Source: UBA5796 sp040752455 (GTDB taxonomy: Bacteria > Chloroflexota > Anaerolineae > Anaerolineales > Villigracilaceae). From it: DNA of 64,000 bases. How positions within the stretch are numbered: position 1 is the first letter of the stretch; every line of letters starts with the position of its first letter. This document shows, piece by piece, positions 16,430 through 26,432 of this stretch. Position numbers and translations under genes: made by a program. The notes under the pieces were generated by a model. The model ran no database searches, had not been told where the DNA came from, and worked only from the letters and a program-made list of their open reading frames with translations. The stretch is taken from the NCBI GenBank assembly GCA_049324115.1, contig JBMOMN010000017.1, positions 1 to 64,000 of the forward strand, written 5' to 3'.

Positions 16430-17986
16430 CTACTCCTTCTTCCCCAGCAGGCCGTTAGGCAGGATGAGCAGGACGACCACCATCAGCAGGATGGTCGAGG
16501 CCGGGACGATGGGCGGCGTGGGCTTGAAGATGACGTCGGTGAAGGGGATGGGGATGCCGATCTGCCCGTACTTGATGATGAACTGTTGCAGCAGGCCCAC
16601 CAGCAGCGAGCCGAGCGCCGCTCCCGGATAACTGGTCAGGCCGCCGATTGCGAGGGCGATCAGGGCGTTGAGCAGGAAACTCTCGCCCATCATGTTCGAC
16701 AGGCCGATCGAGGGCGCGGCCAGCACCCCGCCCAGGGCCGCCAGCCCGACGCCGAGGGCAAAGACCAGGGTGAAGACGCGGCGGACGTTGATGCCGAGCG
16801 CCTCGACCATTTCGCGGTCCTGCACCCCGGCCCGGATGACCATCCCCAGCCGGGTGCGCTGGAGCAGCATCCACACGCCGGCCAGCACCACCAGGCCGAC
16901 GATCGGGACGAAGATCTCGTTGTAGACGCGGATGCGCCCGTCGAGCAGGATCATGGTCGAACAGTGGTATTGCCACCAGTCGGCCAGGGATGCCGCCGGG
17001 CAGCCCTCGCCCGTCCCGGCGAAGAGCGCCGGGCGCGGCATGGTGAACTCGGGGCGGCCCCAGACGGCGCGCACCATCTCGATCCCGATGGCGCTCAGGC
17101 CGATGGTGAGCATGAGCTGGTAGATCGGGCGGATGTAGAGCGGGCGGATGAGCGTGGTCTCCATCAGCGCGCCCAGCCCGACGCCGGTCCCCACGGCGAC
17201 AGCCACGGCGACCAGGAAGAGCCAGTTGGTGTTGAGCGCGGCCAGGAAGTTCGTGAGGGCGTCGTTGAAAACGAAGAAGAGAAGCCCCGCCAGCAGGAAA
17301 ACCCCAAACCCGGCAAAGCTGCGCCAGCCCAGGCGGGAGACCAACATCTGCCTGCCTGCTGTGAAGAGGGACAGGCTGAAGGCCAGCAGCAGGCTCCCCA
17401 GCACAAGCCCTGCGAGCGCCAGCAGGGGCGAGATGGACTCGAAGGCAGCCGGCGGCGGCAGGAGGCTCTGTCCCTGCCCGGCGAGGTAGGAAATGGACAC
17501 CGGGCTTTGGGCGTAGTCTTCCGGGTTCCAGATCGAGACGGGATAATTCCTCAGCACGCCGACCAGGATCAGGGCTGAGACGAGGCTCCCGGCCCAGGGC
17601 AGGACCCGCTTCGTTCCCCCCGCGAACAGGCCCCGGGTCCCGATAACCGCCCACACGTCCCCAAGCATGAATCCGCTAAAGATCAGGAAGAGCGGCGTGA
17701 GCAAATCCACAAAGGTATCCGGCCGCACGTAAACCGTCCAGCCGATGTAGGCCCCGATCATGAAGAGCGTGCCGTGGGCCAGGTTGAGCACGTCGAGCAG
17801 GCCGAAGATGAGCGAGAAGCCGGAGGCGACCAGGAAGGTCAGCGAGCCGACGGAGAGGCCGCGCAGCAGGGTGATGACGAAATCGCTGGACTCCATGCCC
17901 CCGGCGGCCGCGGCGAACAGCGCGGCCAGCACAGCCAGGACGGTGAGCAGCATCAGGTTCTTGCGGAGGAAGACGGATAAGTTCAT
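16430..17986 (-). CDS. livH: ABC transporter permease LivH with large insertion
   Basis: LivH-type permease of 518 residues, against about 290-300 in typical LivH. The conserved N-terminal part (SGFSLIFGLLDVLNLAHGTLFMIGAY, residues 55-80) and the conserved core (ALMETTLIRPLYIRPIYQLM onward, from about residue 273) are intact. Between them, residues 91-245 form an additional block with several hydrophobic helices and a loop with Pro and Asp. A further loop around residues 325-345 carries two Cys. AAAGGA precedes the ATG. The frame is open throughout, so this is an elaborated protein rather than a fusion error. Confidence 0.9.
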   Translation of the reverse strand: MNLSVFLRKNLMLLTVLAVLAALFAAAAGGMESSDFVITLLRGLSVGSLTFLVASGFSLIFGLLDVLNLAHGTLFMIGAYIGWTVYVRPDTFVDLLTPLFLIFSGFMLGDVWAVIGTRGLFAGGTKRVLPWAGSLVSALILVGVLRNYPVSIWNPEDYAQSPVSISYLAGQGQSLLPPPAAFESISPLLALAGLVLGSLLLAFSLSLFTAGRQMLVSRLGWRSFAGFGVFLLAGLLFFVFNDALTNFLAALNTNWLFLVAVAVAVGTGVGLGALMETTLIRPLYIRPIYQLMLTIGLSAIGIEMVRAVWGRPEFTMPRPALFAGTGEGCPAASLADWWQYHCSTMILLDGRIRVYNEIFVPIVGLVVLAGVWMLLQRTRLGMVIRAGVQDREMVEALGINVRRVFTLVFALGVGLAALGGVLAAPSIGLSNMMGESFLLNALIALAIGGLTSYPGAALGSLLVGLLQQFIIKYGQIGIPIPFTDVIFKPTPPIVPASTILLMVVVLLILPNGLLGKKE

Positions 17987-18023
17987 GGGTAATCCTTTGG
18001 GTAGCGCAATTCGGCACGTTGCG

Positions 18024-18728
18024 CTACGCTGCGCCCAGGTAGCGGTGGATGGTGGCCTTGTCCTGGATCAGGTCTTGCATTTTGCCCTGCTTGACCGAGC
18101 GGCCTTCTTCGATGATGACGTAATGCTCGGCCAACTGGCTGGCGACCAGGAAGTTCTGCTCGACCAGCACCACGGTCGTTTCGGCGGAGAGCTGGCGGAT
18201 GGCCTGCATGAGCTGTTCGATCAGCACCGGGGCCAGGCCTTCGCTTGGTTCGTCAATCAGCAGCAGGCGATTGTCGGCGACCAGGGCGCGGGCGATGGCG
18301 AGCATCTGCTGCTGCCCGCCGGAGAGATGCGTGCCGGGCAGGCTGATGAGGCGTTTCAGGTCGGGGAAGAGGGAGAAGATGAAGTCCTGTTTGCGGGCGT
18401 AATCGCCCTTTTTGCGTTCGGCGATCTTGAGGTTTTCTTCCACGCTCAGGTCACGGAAGATGGCCCGGTGCTCGGGGACGAAGCCGATGCCGAGGGCGGC
18501 GATGTCGAAGGAGCGCATCCCGCTGATCTCGCGGCCATCGAAGACGACCTTCCCCTGGCGGGGCGGGGTGAGACCCAGGATGGTCTTGAGGGTGGTGGTC
18601 TTGCCGGCGCCGTTGCGCCCCAGCAGGGCGGTGATGCTGCCCTTCGGGACGCGCGCGTCCACGCCTTGCAGGATGTGGTATTGGCCGATGAAGGTGTGGA
18701 TGGATTGGACTTCGAGGAGATGGGTCAT
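18024..18728 (-). CDS. livF: ABC transporter ATP-binding protein LivF
   Basis: ATPase subunit, 234 residues, typical LivF length. Walker A is GRNGAGKTTTLKTILG near residue 39, the signature LSGGQQQMLAIARAL is near 135, and Walker B LLLIDEPSEGLAP follows. The LivF-specific FVPEHRAIFRDLSVEENL is present. It lies downstream of livG and upstream of livH, with a repeat-filled gap on the livG side. Confidence 0.93.
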   Translation of the reverse strand: MTHLLEVQSIHTFIGQYHILQGVDARVPKGSITALLGRNGAGKTTTLKTILGLTPPRQGKVVFDGREISGMRSFDIAALGIGFVPEHRAIFRDLSVEENLKIAERKKGDYARKQDFIFSLFPDLKRLISLPGTHLSGGQQQMLAIARALVADNRLLLIDEPSEGLAPVLIEQLMQAIRQLSAETTVVLVEQNFLVASQLAEHYVIIEEGRSVKQGKMQDLIQDKATIHRYLGAA

Positions 18729-18744
18729 AAGGGCCTCAAGATAA

Positions 18745-18815
18745 GCAAACTTCGGAAGTCTATTTTGGAGTCTTCTCGACGGGGGAATCTTTCGGGAGAG
18801 ACTTCCGAAGTTTAT
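18745..18815. repeat. acttccgaag word repeat between livG and livF
   Basis: AACTTCGGAAGTC (near 18750) and GACTTCCGAAGTT (near 18800) form an inverted repeat around a short core. The same word occurs at 62400-62462. Confidence 0.8.
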
Positions 18816-19586
<771 letters not shown>

Positions 19587-19589
19587 GGC

Positions 19590-19725
19590 ACCTTCCGTTT
19601 CGTTGGCCGTTGACCGTGGACGGTGGGCGATGCGGGATCGTCCACTCTCCACGGCCGGCGGGCAGGTTCCCCTCACCCCAACCCCTCTCCCATGGTTGGG
19701 AGAGGGGCAAGGGGTAAGGGTAAAG
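19590..19725. repeat. Word repeats between livK and livG
   Basis: GTTGACCGTGGACGGTGGGCGATG words occupy 19600-19650. From 19673 a CT-rich hairpin (CCCCTCACCCCAACCCCTCTCC and its mirror) of the same family as the copies before ilvD and ilvE follows. No gene is seen. Confidence 0.8.
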
Positions 19726-19731
19726 TGTGAA

Positions 19732-21126
19732 TTACTGTCCGCTCAGGGAGCCGTAGGGCAGGCTGCCGCAGCGGTCTTTCAGGGCTTCGGGCAGCAGGCA
19801 GGGCGGTTCGGGGCGGGTGGCTTCGACGAATTCGTAGAAGTTGGCGTCCGGGTCGGTCAGGTTGACCAGCTTCAGGATGTACATATCCTGGATGGCGACG
19901 TGGTCTTCGGGGCGGATGAAGACGGTGCCTTTCGGGCCTTCGAAGGTCATCCCCTCGAATGCCGCGACCAGTGCCGCGCCGCTGGCGTCGCCGTTGGTGG
20001 CCTTCAAGCCCTCGACCAGCATGATGGCAGCGTTCATGCCGTCACCTGCGAACAGGTCGGGCATCGTGCCGTAGCGGGCCTTTTGTTCGGCCTTCAGGAA
20101 GTCGTTGGCGGGATTGTTGGGGGCGGACCAATGGTAGAGGATACCGTTGGTGCTGCCGACCGCGTTGCCGTACCAGAGCGGCATGAGCACGTTGTCAATG
20201 AAGGTCGCGCCCAGGGCCATTTCGTCGAAGACACCCTGGTCGGTGGCGGCCTGCATCAGCGGGACGAAACCGCCGCCGGCCCAGGTCACGATCAGGGCAT
20301 CCGCGCCGCTGTTCAGGATCGGGTCCATGTAGGGGGTGAAGTCGGTCGTGTCGAGCGGAGCGAACACGTCGTCGGCCACGAAGGTGCCGCCGTTGAGGGT
20401 GCAGGCGTCACGGAAGGCTTCGGCGGAGCCGTGACCGAAGGCGTAATCCGGGGCGATCTGGACGAAGGTCTGGTACTGCTTGGTCAGGTACAGGCACTCG
20501 TTCATCGCGTCCTGGTAGTTGTTGCGGCTGGTGCGGAAGGTGAACTCGTTGAAGTCCTTGCCGGTGATGTCGTTGGCGGCCGCCGGGGCGACGATGAGCG
20601 GGATCTGGTTCTCGGCCGCGATGCCTTGCAGGGTGGCGGTCGCGCCCGACGAAACGGTGCCCACCAGGATGTCCACGCCTTCCACGTCAATCAGCTCGCG
20701 GGCCAGGGTGGCGGTGTTGTCGGGGGTGCTGGCGTCGTCCCGCACGAAGACCTGGATCTCGCAGTTGTCAATCGTGAAGGTGTTTTCCTGGGTGACGGTG
20801 AAGTCGAACTTGTCGCCAGCCGATCCGGGAGCGCCGGTGGCGTATTCCATGCCGAGCATGAACGAGGGCAGGATGTGCGCGCCGTAGATCGCCAGCGCGC
20901 CGGACACGTCGGTGATCAGGCCGACCTTGATCGGTTCGGCGCAGGTCAGGCCCGCCGGGGGTTCCTCGGTCGCCACGGGGGTTTCGGTTTCCATGGGTTC
21001 TTCGGTGGGCGGGGGCGGCGCGGTCGGCGTGGGCGGTTCGGGCGTGGGGGTTGCAGCCGGTCCGCAGGCGGCCAGCAGCAGGGTCATGAGGACCATGACG
21101 AAGGTGATTTTTTTGAGCAGGTTCAT
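19732..21126 (-). CDS. livK: ABC transporter substrate-binding lipoprotein
   Basis: Periplasmic-type binding protein of the Leu/Ile/Val family, 464 residues. The signal peptide ends in a lipobox LLAAC with the acylated Cys at residue 21, followed by a Pro/Thr/Glu-rich linker to about residue 58 and then the binding domain (IKVGLITDVSGALAIYG). DRCGSLPYG marks the C-terminus. A strong AGGAGGAG precedes the ATG. It is the first transporter gene in transcription order and follows the CoA-ligase and hydrolase genes, so its ligand is probably the substrate of those enzymes (inference). Confidence 0.92.
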   Translation of the reverse strand: MNLLKKITFVMVLMTLLLAACGPAATPTPEPPTPTAPPPPTEEPMETETPVATEEPPAGLTCAEPIKVGLITDVSGALAIYGAHILPSFMLGMEYATGAPGSAGDKFDFTVTQENTFTIDNCEIQVFVRDDASTPDNTATLARELIDVEGVDILVGTVSSGATATLQGIAAENQIPLIVAPAAANDITGKDFNEFTFRTSRNNYQDAMNECLYLTKQYQTFVQIAPDYAFGHGSAEAFRDACTLNGGTFVADDVFAPLDTTDFTPYMDPILNSGADALIVTWAGGGFVPLMQAATDQGVFDEMALGATFIDNVLMPLWYGNAVGSTNGILYHWSAPNNPANDFLKAEQKARYGTMPDLFAGDGMNAAIMLVEGLKATNGDASGAALVAAFEGMTFEGPKGTVFIRPEDHVAIQDMYILKLVNLTDPDANFYEFVEATRPEPPCLLPEALKDRCGSLPYGSLSGQ

Positions 21127-21181
21127 GAGATACTCCTCCTAGAGTATGGGTTGGTTTTGGTTGGAGACTATCCGGTAAAAC

Positions 21182-22006
21182 TTAATCTTGATGGGGCACC
21201 TCCTGTTTTGCAAAATCAATCACAGCTTGCGAGGCGGCTTCCGGGGTTTCGATCGGGAAGAAATGCCCCGCATCCGGCAAGATCACAATTTTGGCGTCCG
21301 GCAGTTTGGCGGCCAGCAGGCCGGCGTTGGCGGGCGGGACGACCTTGTCGTGCGCGCCGAACAGGACCAGGGCCGGGACGCCGACGTTCGGCAGTTTGTT
21401 TTCGAAGGAGGCCGCTTCGGCGACCAGTCCCAGCCCGATGGCGATCTGCGACTGGTAGCCCGCCAGGTCGAGCGGGTTGGCGATGCGCCACTGGACCCAG
21501 GCCTGCACCTCGTTTGGATGGGACTCAGCCCACCCCGGCGCGGTGCTGACCTTCAGCCCGTTGGTGAAGCGGGTCAGCGGGTCGCTGGTGGTATCCGATA
21601 GCACGGCCCAGGCCTCGGCGGTGATCGGCGCGTGGCGCGGCCCGCCGAAATTGGTGGAGCACAGCACCAGTTTGCCGACCTTTTCGGGGAAATCGAGCGC
21701 CATGGCTTGGGCGATGAAGCCGCCCATCGAGTGGCCCATGACGACAGCCTTTTCGACCCCCAGCGCCTCCAACAGACCGGCGGTATCCGCAGCCAGCATC
21801 TGGGCGGTGTACGGGCCGGAGGGTTTGTCCGTCTGCCCGACGCCGCGGTTGTCGAAGGCGATCACCCGGAAATGTTCCGCCAGGATGGGGATCATCCTGT
21901 GCCACTGCCAGAGCGGATACCCCAGCCCGGAGATCAGCACCAGCGTTTGGCCGGAACCGGTGATTTCGTAATGGATTTCGATGTCGTTGACTTTAGCCTT
22001 TGGCAT
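21182..22006 (-). CDS. Alpha/beta hydrolase
   Basis: Alpha/beta-fold hydrolase of 274 residues resembling 3-oxoadipate enol-lactonases. The nucleophile elbow is GHSMGG with Ser near residue 93; an acid in FGAHDKVVP and the His of AGHFFPIE complete the expected triad. The oxyanion region reads LISGLGYPLWQWHRM. A TTGGAGTG ribosome site precedes the ATG at 22006. It is one of three different hydrolases in the same gene train; ester, lactone or thioester substrates are all possible. Confidence 0.85.
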   Translation of the reverse strand: MPKAKVNDIEIHYEITGSGQTLVLISGLGYPLWQWHRMIPILAEHFRVIAFDNRGVGQTDKPSGPYTAQMLAADTAGLLEALGVEKAVVMGHSMGGFIAQAMALDFPEKVGKLVLCSTNFGGPRHAPITAEAWAVLSDTTSDPLTRFTNGLKVSTAPGWAESHPNEVQAWVQWRIANPLDLAGYQSQIAIGLGLVAEAASFENKLPNVGVPALVLFGAHDKVVPPANAGLLAAKLPDAKIVILPDAGHFFPIETPEAASQAVIDFAKQEVPHQD

Positions 22007-22043
22007 ATCACTCCAAGAGTGGCAATTGGTAACTGAACACTGA

Positions 22044-23600
22044 TTACTGATTACCGGCTTTTATCCACTTCTCGCGCAACTCCGCTTTCATCACTTTGCC
22101 GTATGGCGAGTAGGGCAGGCTGTCCACGAACTCGACCCGCTTGGGGATCTTGTAGCGCGCCAGCCGTCCCTGGCAATGGGCCAGTAGTTCTTCCGCGCCG
22201 GCCGAAAGTCCGGGCTTGAGGGCGACGATCACCAGCCCAACCTCGCCCCATTTCTCGTCCGGCTGGCCGATCAGGGCCGCGTCGGCCACTGCGTCGTGCT
22301 CCCGGAAAACGGCTTCGACTTCGGCGGCGTAGACGTTCTCGCCGCCGCTGATGATCATATCCTTGTAGCGCCCGGCGATGTAGAAGTAGCCTTCCTCGTC
22401 CTGGCGGGCCATGTCGCCGGTGTGGAACCAGCCATTTCGGAGCGAATCAGCCGTGGCCTCCGGGTTGCGCCAGTAGCCGCTGGTGACGTGCGGCCCGGCG
22501 ATGGCCAGTTCGCCCGTCTCGCCGGGAGGCACTTCGCAGTCGTCCGCGTCCACCAGGCGCATCCGGCTGTGGAAGATCGGCTTGCCGACCGACCCGGCCT
22601 TGCGCAGGGCGTCTTCGTCGGTCATCGAGAAACAGTTCACGCCGACCTCGGTCAGGCCGTAGCCCTGGCGCAGGGTCACGCCTTTGGCGCGGCTCCAGGC
22701 CTGGATCAGGGAGGGCGGGCAGGGCGCGCCGCCGCTGATGAAAAAGTGGACGTGGCTGAAATCGGCTTCGGCGAACCTGGGGCTGTTCATCCAGACCTGG
22801 AACAGGGTCGGCACGCCCAGGATGACGGTGCATTTTTCACGGACGATGATCTGGAGCGATTCTTCCGGGTCGAAGCTGCGGGCCAGCACGATCCGCCCGC
22901 CGGCGTAAAAGAGGGGGACGAGGAAAACGAACAGCCCGCCGGAGTGGAACATGGGGGTCAGGATCGGCGAAACGTCCTTTTCGCTCAGTCCCCACGACAC
23001 GACCGTGTTGATGGCGTTCCACAGCACCTGGCGGTGCGGCAGGACGGCGCCCTTCGGGTGGCCGGTCGTGCCGGAGGTGTAGAGGATGCAATAGGCGTCG
23101 TCCGGGTCGAGGGGCGGGCGCTGCGGCTCGGACCCGTCGGCCTGCTCCAGCAGCGATTCGTATTTCTCCGCCCCGGGGATGTCTGCCCCCTCCAGCGACA
23201 CGAAAAATGGGACACGCACCACTTCCCGCATCTCCTCCAGCACGGAGGCGTACTCCGGCCCGCAGACGAGCACCTCAGGCTGGAGGTCGTTGACGATGTA
23301 AGCCAGTTCACGCGCCGTCAGCCGCCAGTTGAGCGGCGCGAAGACGGCCCCGATCTTGCCCAGGCCGAAGAGTAAATCCACAAACGGCAGGCAGTTTTGG
23401 GCCAATATCGAAACCCGGTCGCCTTTCTGCACGCCGAAGCGTTGGCGCAGGAAGTTGGCAGCCCGGTTGGCGCGGGTGTTGAGTTCGGCGTAAGTGTAGC
23501 GTTTGCCGGTATGCAAATCGAACAGCGCCTCCCGGTCGGGGGTCAGTTCGGCGCGTTTACTCAGCAAGTCAGCCGCGTGCATGTTCATAAGATGTTTCAT
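22044..23600 (-). CDS. Acyl-CoA synthetase (AMP-forming)
   Basis: Adenylate-forming ligase that activates a carboxylic acid to its CoA thioester; 518 residues. The P-loop-like A3 motif is YTSGTTGHPKGAVLPH near residue 170, the A5 motif YGLTEVGVN, the A7 motif GWFHTGDMARQDEEGYFYIAGRYKDMIISGGENVY, and the catalytic A10 lysine is in PYSPYGKVMKAELRE. The chosen start at 23600 has no clear ribosome site; in-frame ATGs at 23588 and 23582 are alternatives. The chain-length or aromatic preference cannot be assigned from sequence alone. Confidence 0.88.
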   Translation of the reverse strand: MKHLMNMHAADLLSKRAELTPDREALFDLHTGKRYTYAELNTRANRAANFLRQRFGVQKGDRVSILAQNCLPFVDLLFGLGKIGAVFAPLNWRLTARELAYIVNDLQPEVLVCGPEYASVLEEMREVVRVPFFVSLEGADIPGAEKYESLLEQADGSEPQRPPLDPDDAYCILYTSGTTGHPKGAVLPHRQVLWNAINTVVSWGLSEKDVSPILTPMFHSGGLFVFLVPLFYAGGRIVLARSFDPEESLQIIVREKCTVILGVPTLFQVWMNSPRFAEADFSHVHFFISGGAPCPPSLIQAWSRAKGVTLRQGYGLTEVGVNCFSMTDEDALRKAGSVGKPIFHSRMRLVDADDCEVPPGETGELAIAGPHVTSGYWRNPEATADSLRNGWFHTGDMARQDEEGYFYIAGRYKDMIISGGENVYAAEVEAVFREHDAVADAALIGQPDEKWGEVGLVIVALKPGLSAGAEELLAHCQGRLARYKIPKRVEFVDSLPYSPYGKVMKAELREKWIKAGNQ

Positions 23601-23626
23601 TCTAGCAGTGACGGGTTTCGGGGCGG

Positions 23627-24427
23627 TTACAAATCCTGCTTTGCCAGGAAGCCCAGCACGACCGAGTTGAACTCTTCCGGCCGCTCCCAGCAGGAGGCGT
23701 GTCCGGCGCCTTGCAGGATGTGGACCTCGGCGTGGGGGATATGCCGTTTCAGGATTTGGGCGTAGCGCGGACCTTTGAGCAGGTCCAGTTCACCGGCGAG
23801 GATGCAGGCCGGGGCCTTGATCCCGCCCAGGCGTCCGGTGAAGTTCACGTCGAAGAAGGCCTCACACAGGCGGATGACCGCCGGGAAATCCAGCAGGGCA
23901 TAACGCTTTTTGGCGTCTTCCAGGATGGCCGGATTGGCCGCGATCCATTCGGGAGAGAAATTCCAGGGGACGGTGGCGTCGAAAAAAGCTGCGGGGTCGC
24001 CGGTCCGCAGGGCATCCACCCAGCCCTGGATGACCAGGCGCAGCTCCGGCCCCACTTCGCTGACGGTATCCGCCAGGACCAGGCTGCGGGTCTTCTCGGG
24101 ATATTTCAGGGCAAAAGCCTGGGCCACCTCGCCGCCGTAGGAAATCCCGGCGACGTGGGCTTTGTCCACGCCGAGGGCCTCCAGCAGCGCGGCCAGGTCG
24201 TCGGCGTGGAGTTCCATCGAATACGGCCCTTCCGGGTGGCCGGAACCTCCCTGGCCGCGGCAGTCGTATTGCAGCAGGCGGTAATGGGCCGAGAGCGCCC
24301 TGGTCTGGAAGACCCAACTGGTGGCGGCGTTCATAATGATGCCGTTGTTGAGCACCAGCACCGGGGCGATTTCAGGGCCGTGAAGTTCATAGTAGATGAG
24401 GAGGTCGTTGATGGATATGTGAGGCAT
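23627..24427 (-). CDS. Alpha/beta hydrolase
   Basis: Second alpha/beta hydrolase of the cluster, 266 residues. Nucleophile elbow GISYGGEV near residue 95, an acid in LAGELDLLKG and the His in GAGHASCWERPEEF. It is clearly related to, but not a recent copy of, the hydrolase at 21182. It lies between the DUF35 gene and an acyl-CoA ligase in the same direction. Substrate unknown. Confidence 0.85.
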   Translation of the reverse strand: MPHISINDLLIYYELHGPEIAPVLVLNNGIIMNAATSWVFQTRALSAHYRLLQYDCRGQGGSGHPEGPYSMELHADDLAALLEALGVDKAHVAGISYGGEVAQAFALKYPEKTRSLVLADTVSEVGPELRLVIQGWVDALRTGDPAAFFDATVPWNFSPEWIAANPAILEDAKKRYALLDFPAVIRLCEAFFDVNFTGRLGGIKAPACILAGELDLLKGPRYAQILKRHIPHAEVHILQGAGHASCWERPEEFNSVVLGFLAKQDL

Positions 24428-24431
24428 GGTT

Positions 24432-24545
24432 CGCTCGTGGGGCGTGTAGCGTGTTACGTGGAGCGTGGTGGGTGGTGCGTGTTGCGTAGTGCGTGTAGCG
24501 TGATGAGTGGTGCGCTGTGTTACGGAACAAGCTCCACGCTACATT
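24432..24545. repeat. cgtgtagcgt word repeat
   Basis: Tandem GTGTAGCGTGTTACGTGGAGCGTG words ending with ACAAGCTCCACGCTACA. Same family as the repeats around leuD. It reaches to the stop codon of the DUF35 gene. Confidence 0.9.
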
Positions 24546-24546
24546 C

Positions 24547-24975
24547 TCACTCAACCCTGAACGCCAGGGCTGCCTTCCTGGTTTCGCCTTCGCCGGTCTC
24601 GATGAACTCGACGTTCACCGGCGAGCCAACTTTGATCGCTTCCGGTTGGGCCGCGTCCACGCCGGTGATGCGGGCGCTGATCTTGACGCCCTCGTCCAGC
24701 TCGACGATGCCGCTGACGTAGGGTTTGTCGCGCCCGTAGCCCTGCTCGATCATGAAGGTCGGGGCGATGTAGACGACGGTGAACCCGGCCAGCCGGCCCT
24801 TGCCGCCGGTCTCGACCCATTCCAGGCTTTCGCCGTGGCATTTGGGACAGAGGGCGCGCGGCGGCAGGTGCAGCGCGCCGCAGTCGGCGCAGCGGGAGGC
24901 CATCAGTTTGCCTTCGGCAAGGTATTGGTCGAAGGATGCCGCCGTGAAGGGGCGGACGGTGGTTGTGTCGGTCAT
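24547..24975 (-). CDS. DUF35 zinc-ribbon/OB-fold protein
   Basis: A 142-residue protein with an N-terminal rubredoxin-like zinc ribbon CADCGALHLPPRALCPKC (C-x2-C-x10-C-x2-C) and a C-terminal OB-fold (GFTVVYIAP, GIVELDEGVKISARITG). Such proteins bind acyl-CoA and bridge thiolase with a KAS III-type synthase in known complexes (archaeal HMG-CoA synthase/thiolase, PhlACB). Here the thiolase gene is directly upstream and a KAS III-like gene is in the same train. An AGGAGA precedes the ATG at 24975; longer in-frame readings consist of repeat. Confidence 0.9.
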   Translation of the reverse strand: MTDTTTVRPFTAASFDQYLAEGKLMASRCADCGALHLPPRALCPKCHGESLEWVETGGKGRLAGFTVVYIAPTFMIEQGYGRDKPYVSGIVELDEGVKISARITGVDAAQPEAIKVGSPVNVEFIETGEGETRKAALAFRVE

Positions 24976-25006
24976 ATTATTCTCCTGGAGCAATCTCCTG
25001 ATAAAC

Positions 25007-25140
25007 GGCCCTGGTCTCGATACGCAAGGAGCGCTACTCGACCATCGGCCCTGGTCTCGATACGCAAAGAGCGCTACTCGACCATCGGCCCTGGTCTCGA
25101 TACGCAAGGAGCGCTACTCGACCATCGGCCCTCGCAATGA
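25007..25140. repeat. 40-bp tandem repeat, three copies
   Basis: The unit CTGGTCTCGATACGCAAGG plus GCGCTACTCGACCATCGGCC starts at 25011, 25051 and 25091, a 40-bp period. The array ends in CTCGCAATGACAAA, a word of another family found near trpC and trpE. No gene is seen. Confidence 0.93.
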
Positions 25141-25146
25141 CAAATC

Positions 25147-26412
25147 CTAATCACGCCGCTCGTAAATGTGGACGACGCAGGTCGAGCCGGTCGCGCCGAC
25201 GTTGTGGGTCATCGCCAGCGGCACATCGCCCGGGACCTGGCGCTCGCCCGCTTCGACCCGCATCTGCTTCCAGATTTCGACGGCCTGGGCCACGCCCGAA
25301 GCGCCGACCGGATGCCCCTTGGATTTGAGTCCGCCGGAGGTGTTGATCGGTTTGGCCCCCTCGCGGGCGGTCATGCCGTCTTCTGCGGCCTTGAAGCCCT
25401 CGCCGGGCGCAAAGAAGCCGATGTCCTCGCTGGCGACCACCTCGGCGATCGTGAAGCAGTCGTGGACTTCGGCAATGCGGATGTCGCCGGGGGTCACACC
25501 GGCCATTTCGTAGGCCAGGGAGGCGGCCCGTTTGGCGGCGGACAGGCTGGTCAGGTCAGCCCGGTCGTGCAGGGCCACATCCGAGGCCTGGGCTGAGCCG
25601 AGGATGCGGACCGGGTGGTCGGTAAATTCCTTCGCCCGTTCTTCGGCCACCAGTAGCAGGGCCGAGGCGCCGTCCGTGATCGGGGAGCAGTCGAACAGTC
25701 GCAGCGGCCAGGCTACCATCGGGTTGGCCGAGTCGTCGTGGAGAAAATCCCAGATGCCGGACCAGGTTGGGGCGGGCTTGCCCTTTTTCAGGGCCGCGGC
25801 CACGCGTCCCTCCATCCATTTTTGGATGGTGACGCCGAACTGGGCTTTGGGATTGAGCGCGCCGTTGTCGTGGTTCTTGATCGCCACGTTCATCAGGTGC
25901 TCCGGCTTCATCCCGTAGTGGGCCATGTAGGCAGTGGCGATGGCGGCGTAGAAACCGGGGAAGGTGAAGCCGGCCGCGATCTCGAACGGGACGTCGGCGG
26001 CGGTGGCCAGGGTATCGGTGACGTCGGCGGTGGGGAGGTTGGTCATCTTTTCCGCGCCGCCCACCAGGACGACATCATACATCCCCGAGGCAATCGCCAT
26101 CACCCCTTGACGAAGGGCCGTGGCCCCGCTGGCGCAGGCATTTTCCACCCGTGCGGCGGGGATCGGCGTCAGCCCGACCGCGTCGGCCAGCAGCGGAGCG
26201 GTGTGGCCCTGGCGCTCGAACAGGTCGCTGGAAAAGTTGCCCAGGTAGAAGCTCTCGATCACAGACGGGTCGAGGCCCTTGTCCACCGAGCGGGTCATCT
26301 CCTTGAAGGCTTCGACGAACAGGTCACGCCCGTTCTTGTCGGGGAACGCGCCAAATTTGGACATCCCCGCGCCGACGATGGCGACGCCGCGCGGGAGTTT
26401 GTTAAGGGGCAT
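25147..26412 (-). CDS. SCP-x type thiolase / acetyl-CoA acetyltransferase
   Basis: Thiolase-fold enzyme of 421 residues from the ATG at 26412. The nucleophile is C93 in ENACASGATALRQG; the second motif is VHDCFTIAEV and the third GGLKSKGHPVGASGVAQ, the SCP-x-type arrangement. Its 3' neighbour is the DUF35 protein, the usual partner of this thiolase subfamily. It could cleave a 3-oxoacyl-CoA or act with the KAS III-like protein in an acyl transfer. In-frame codons upstream of 26412 do not resemble the family. Confidence 0.9.
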   Translation of the reverse strand: MPLNKLPRGVAIVGAGMSKFGAFPDKNGRDLFVEAFKEMTRSVDKGLDPSVIESFYLGNFSSDLFERQGHTAPLLADAVGLTPIPAARVENACASGATALRQGVMAIASGMYDVVLVGGAEKMTNLPTADVTDTLATAADVPFEIAAGFTFPGFYAAIATAYMAHYGMKPEHLMNVAIKNHDNGALNPKAQFGVTIQKWMEGRVAAALKKGKPAPTWSGIWDFLHDDSANPMVAWPLRLFDCSPITDGASALLLVAEERAKEFTDHPVRILGSAQASDVALHDRADLTSLSAAKRAASLAYEMAGVTPGDIRIAEVHDCFTIAEVVASEDIGFFAPGEGFKAAEDGMTAREGAKPINTSGGLKSKGHPVGASGVAQAVEIWKQMRVEAGERQVPGDVPLAMTHNVGATGSTCVVHIYERRD

Positions 26413-26432
26413 GGTGAATCTCCTTGAAGTGA

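Noticed and set aside
15302..17578. A 758-codon open frame on the plus strand opposite livM and livH
   Set aside because: It is antisense to two clear permease genes, is extremely rich in Gln, Asp, Gly and Arg, and has no domain. It is a high-GC shadow, like those opposite livF/livG (17760-19613) and the SARP gene (32368-34599).
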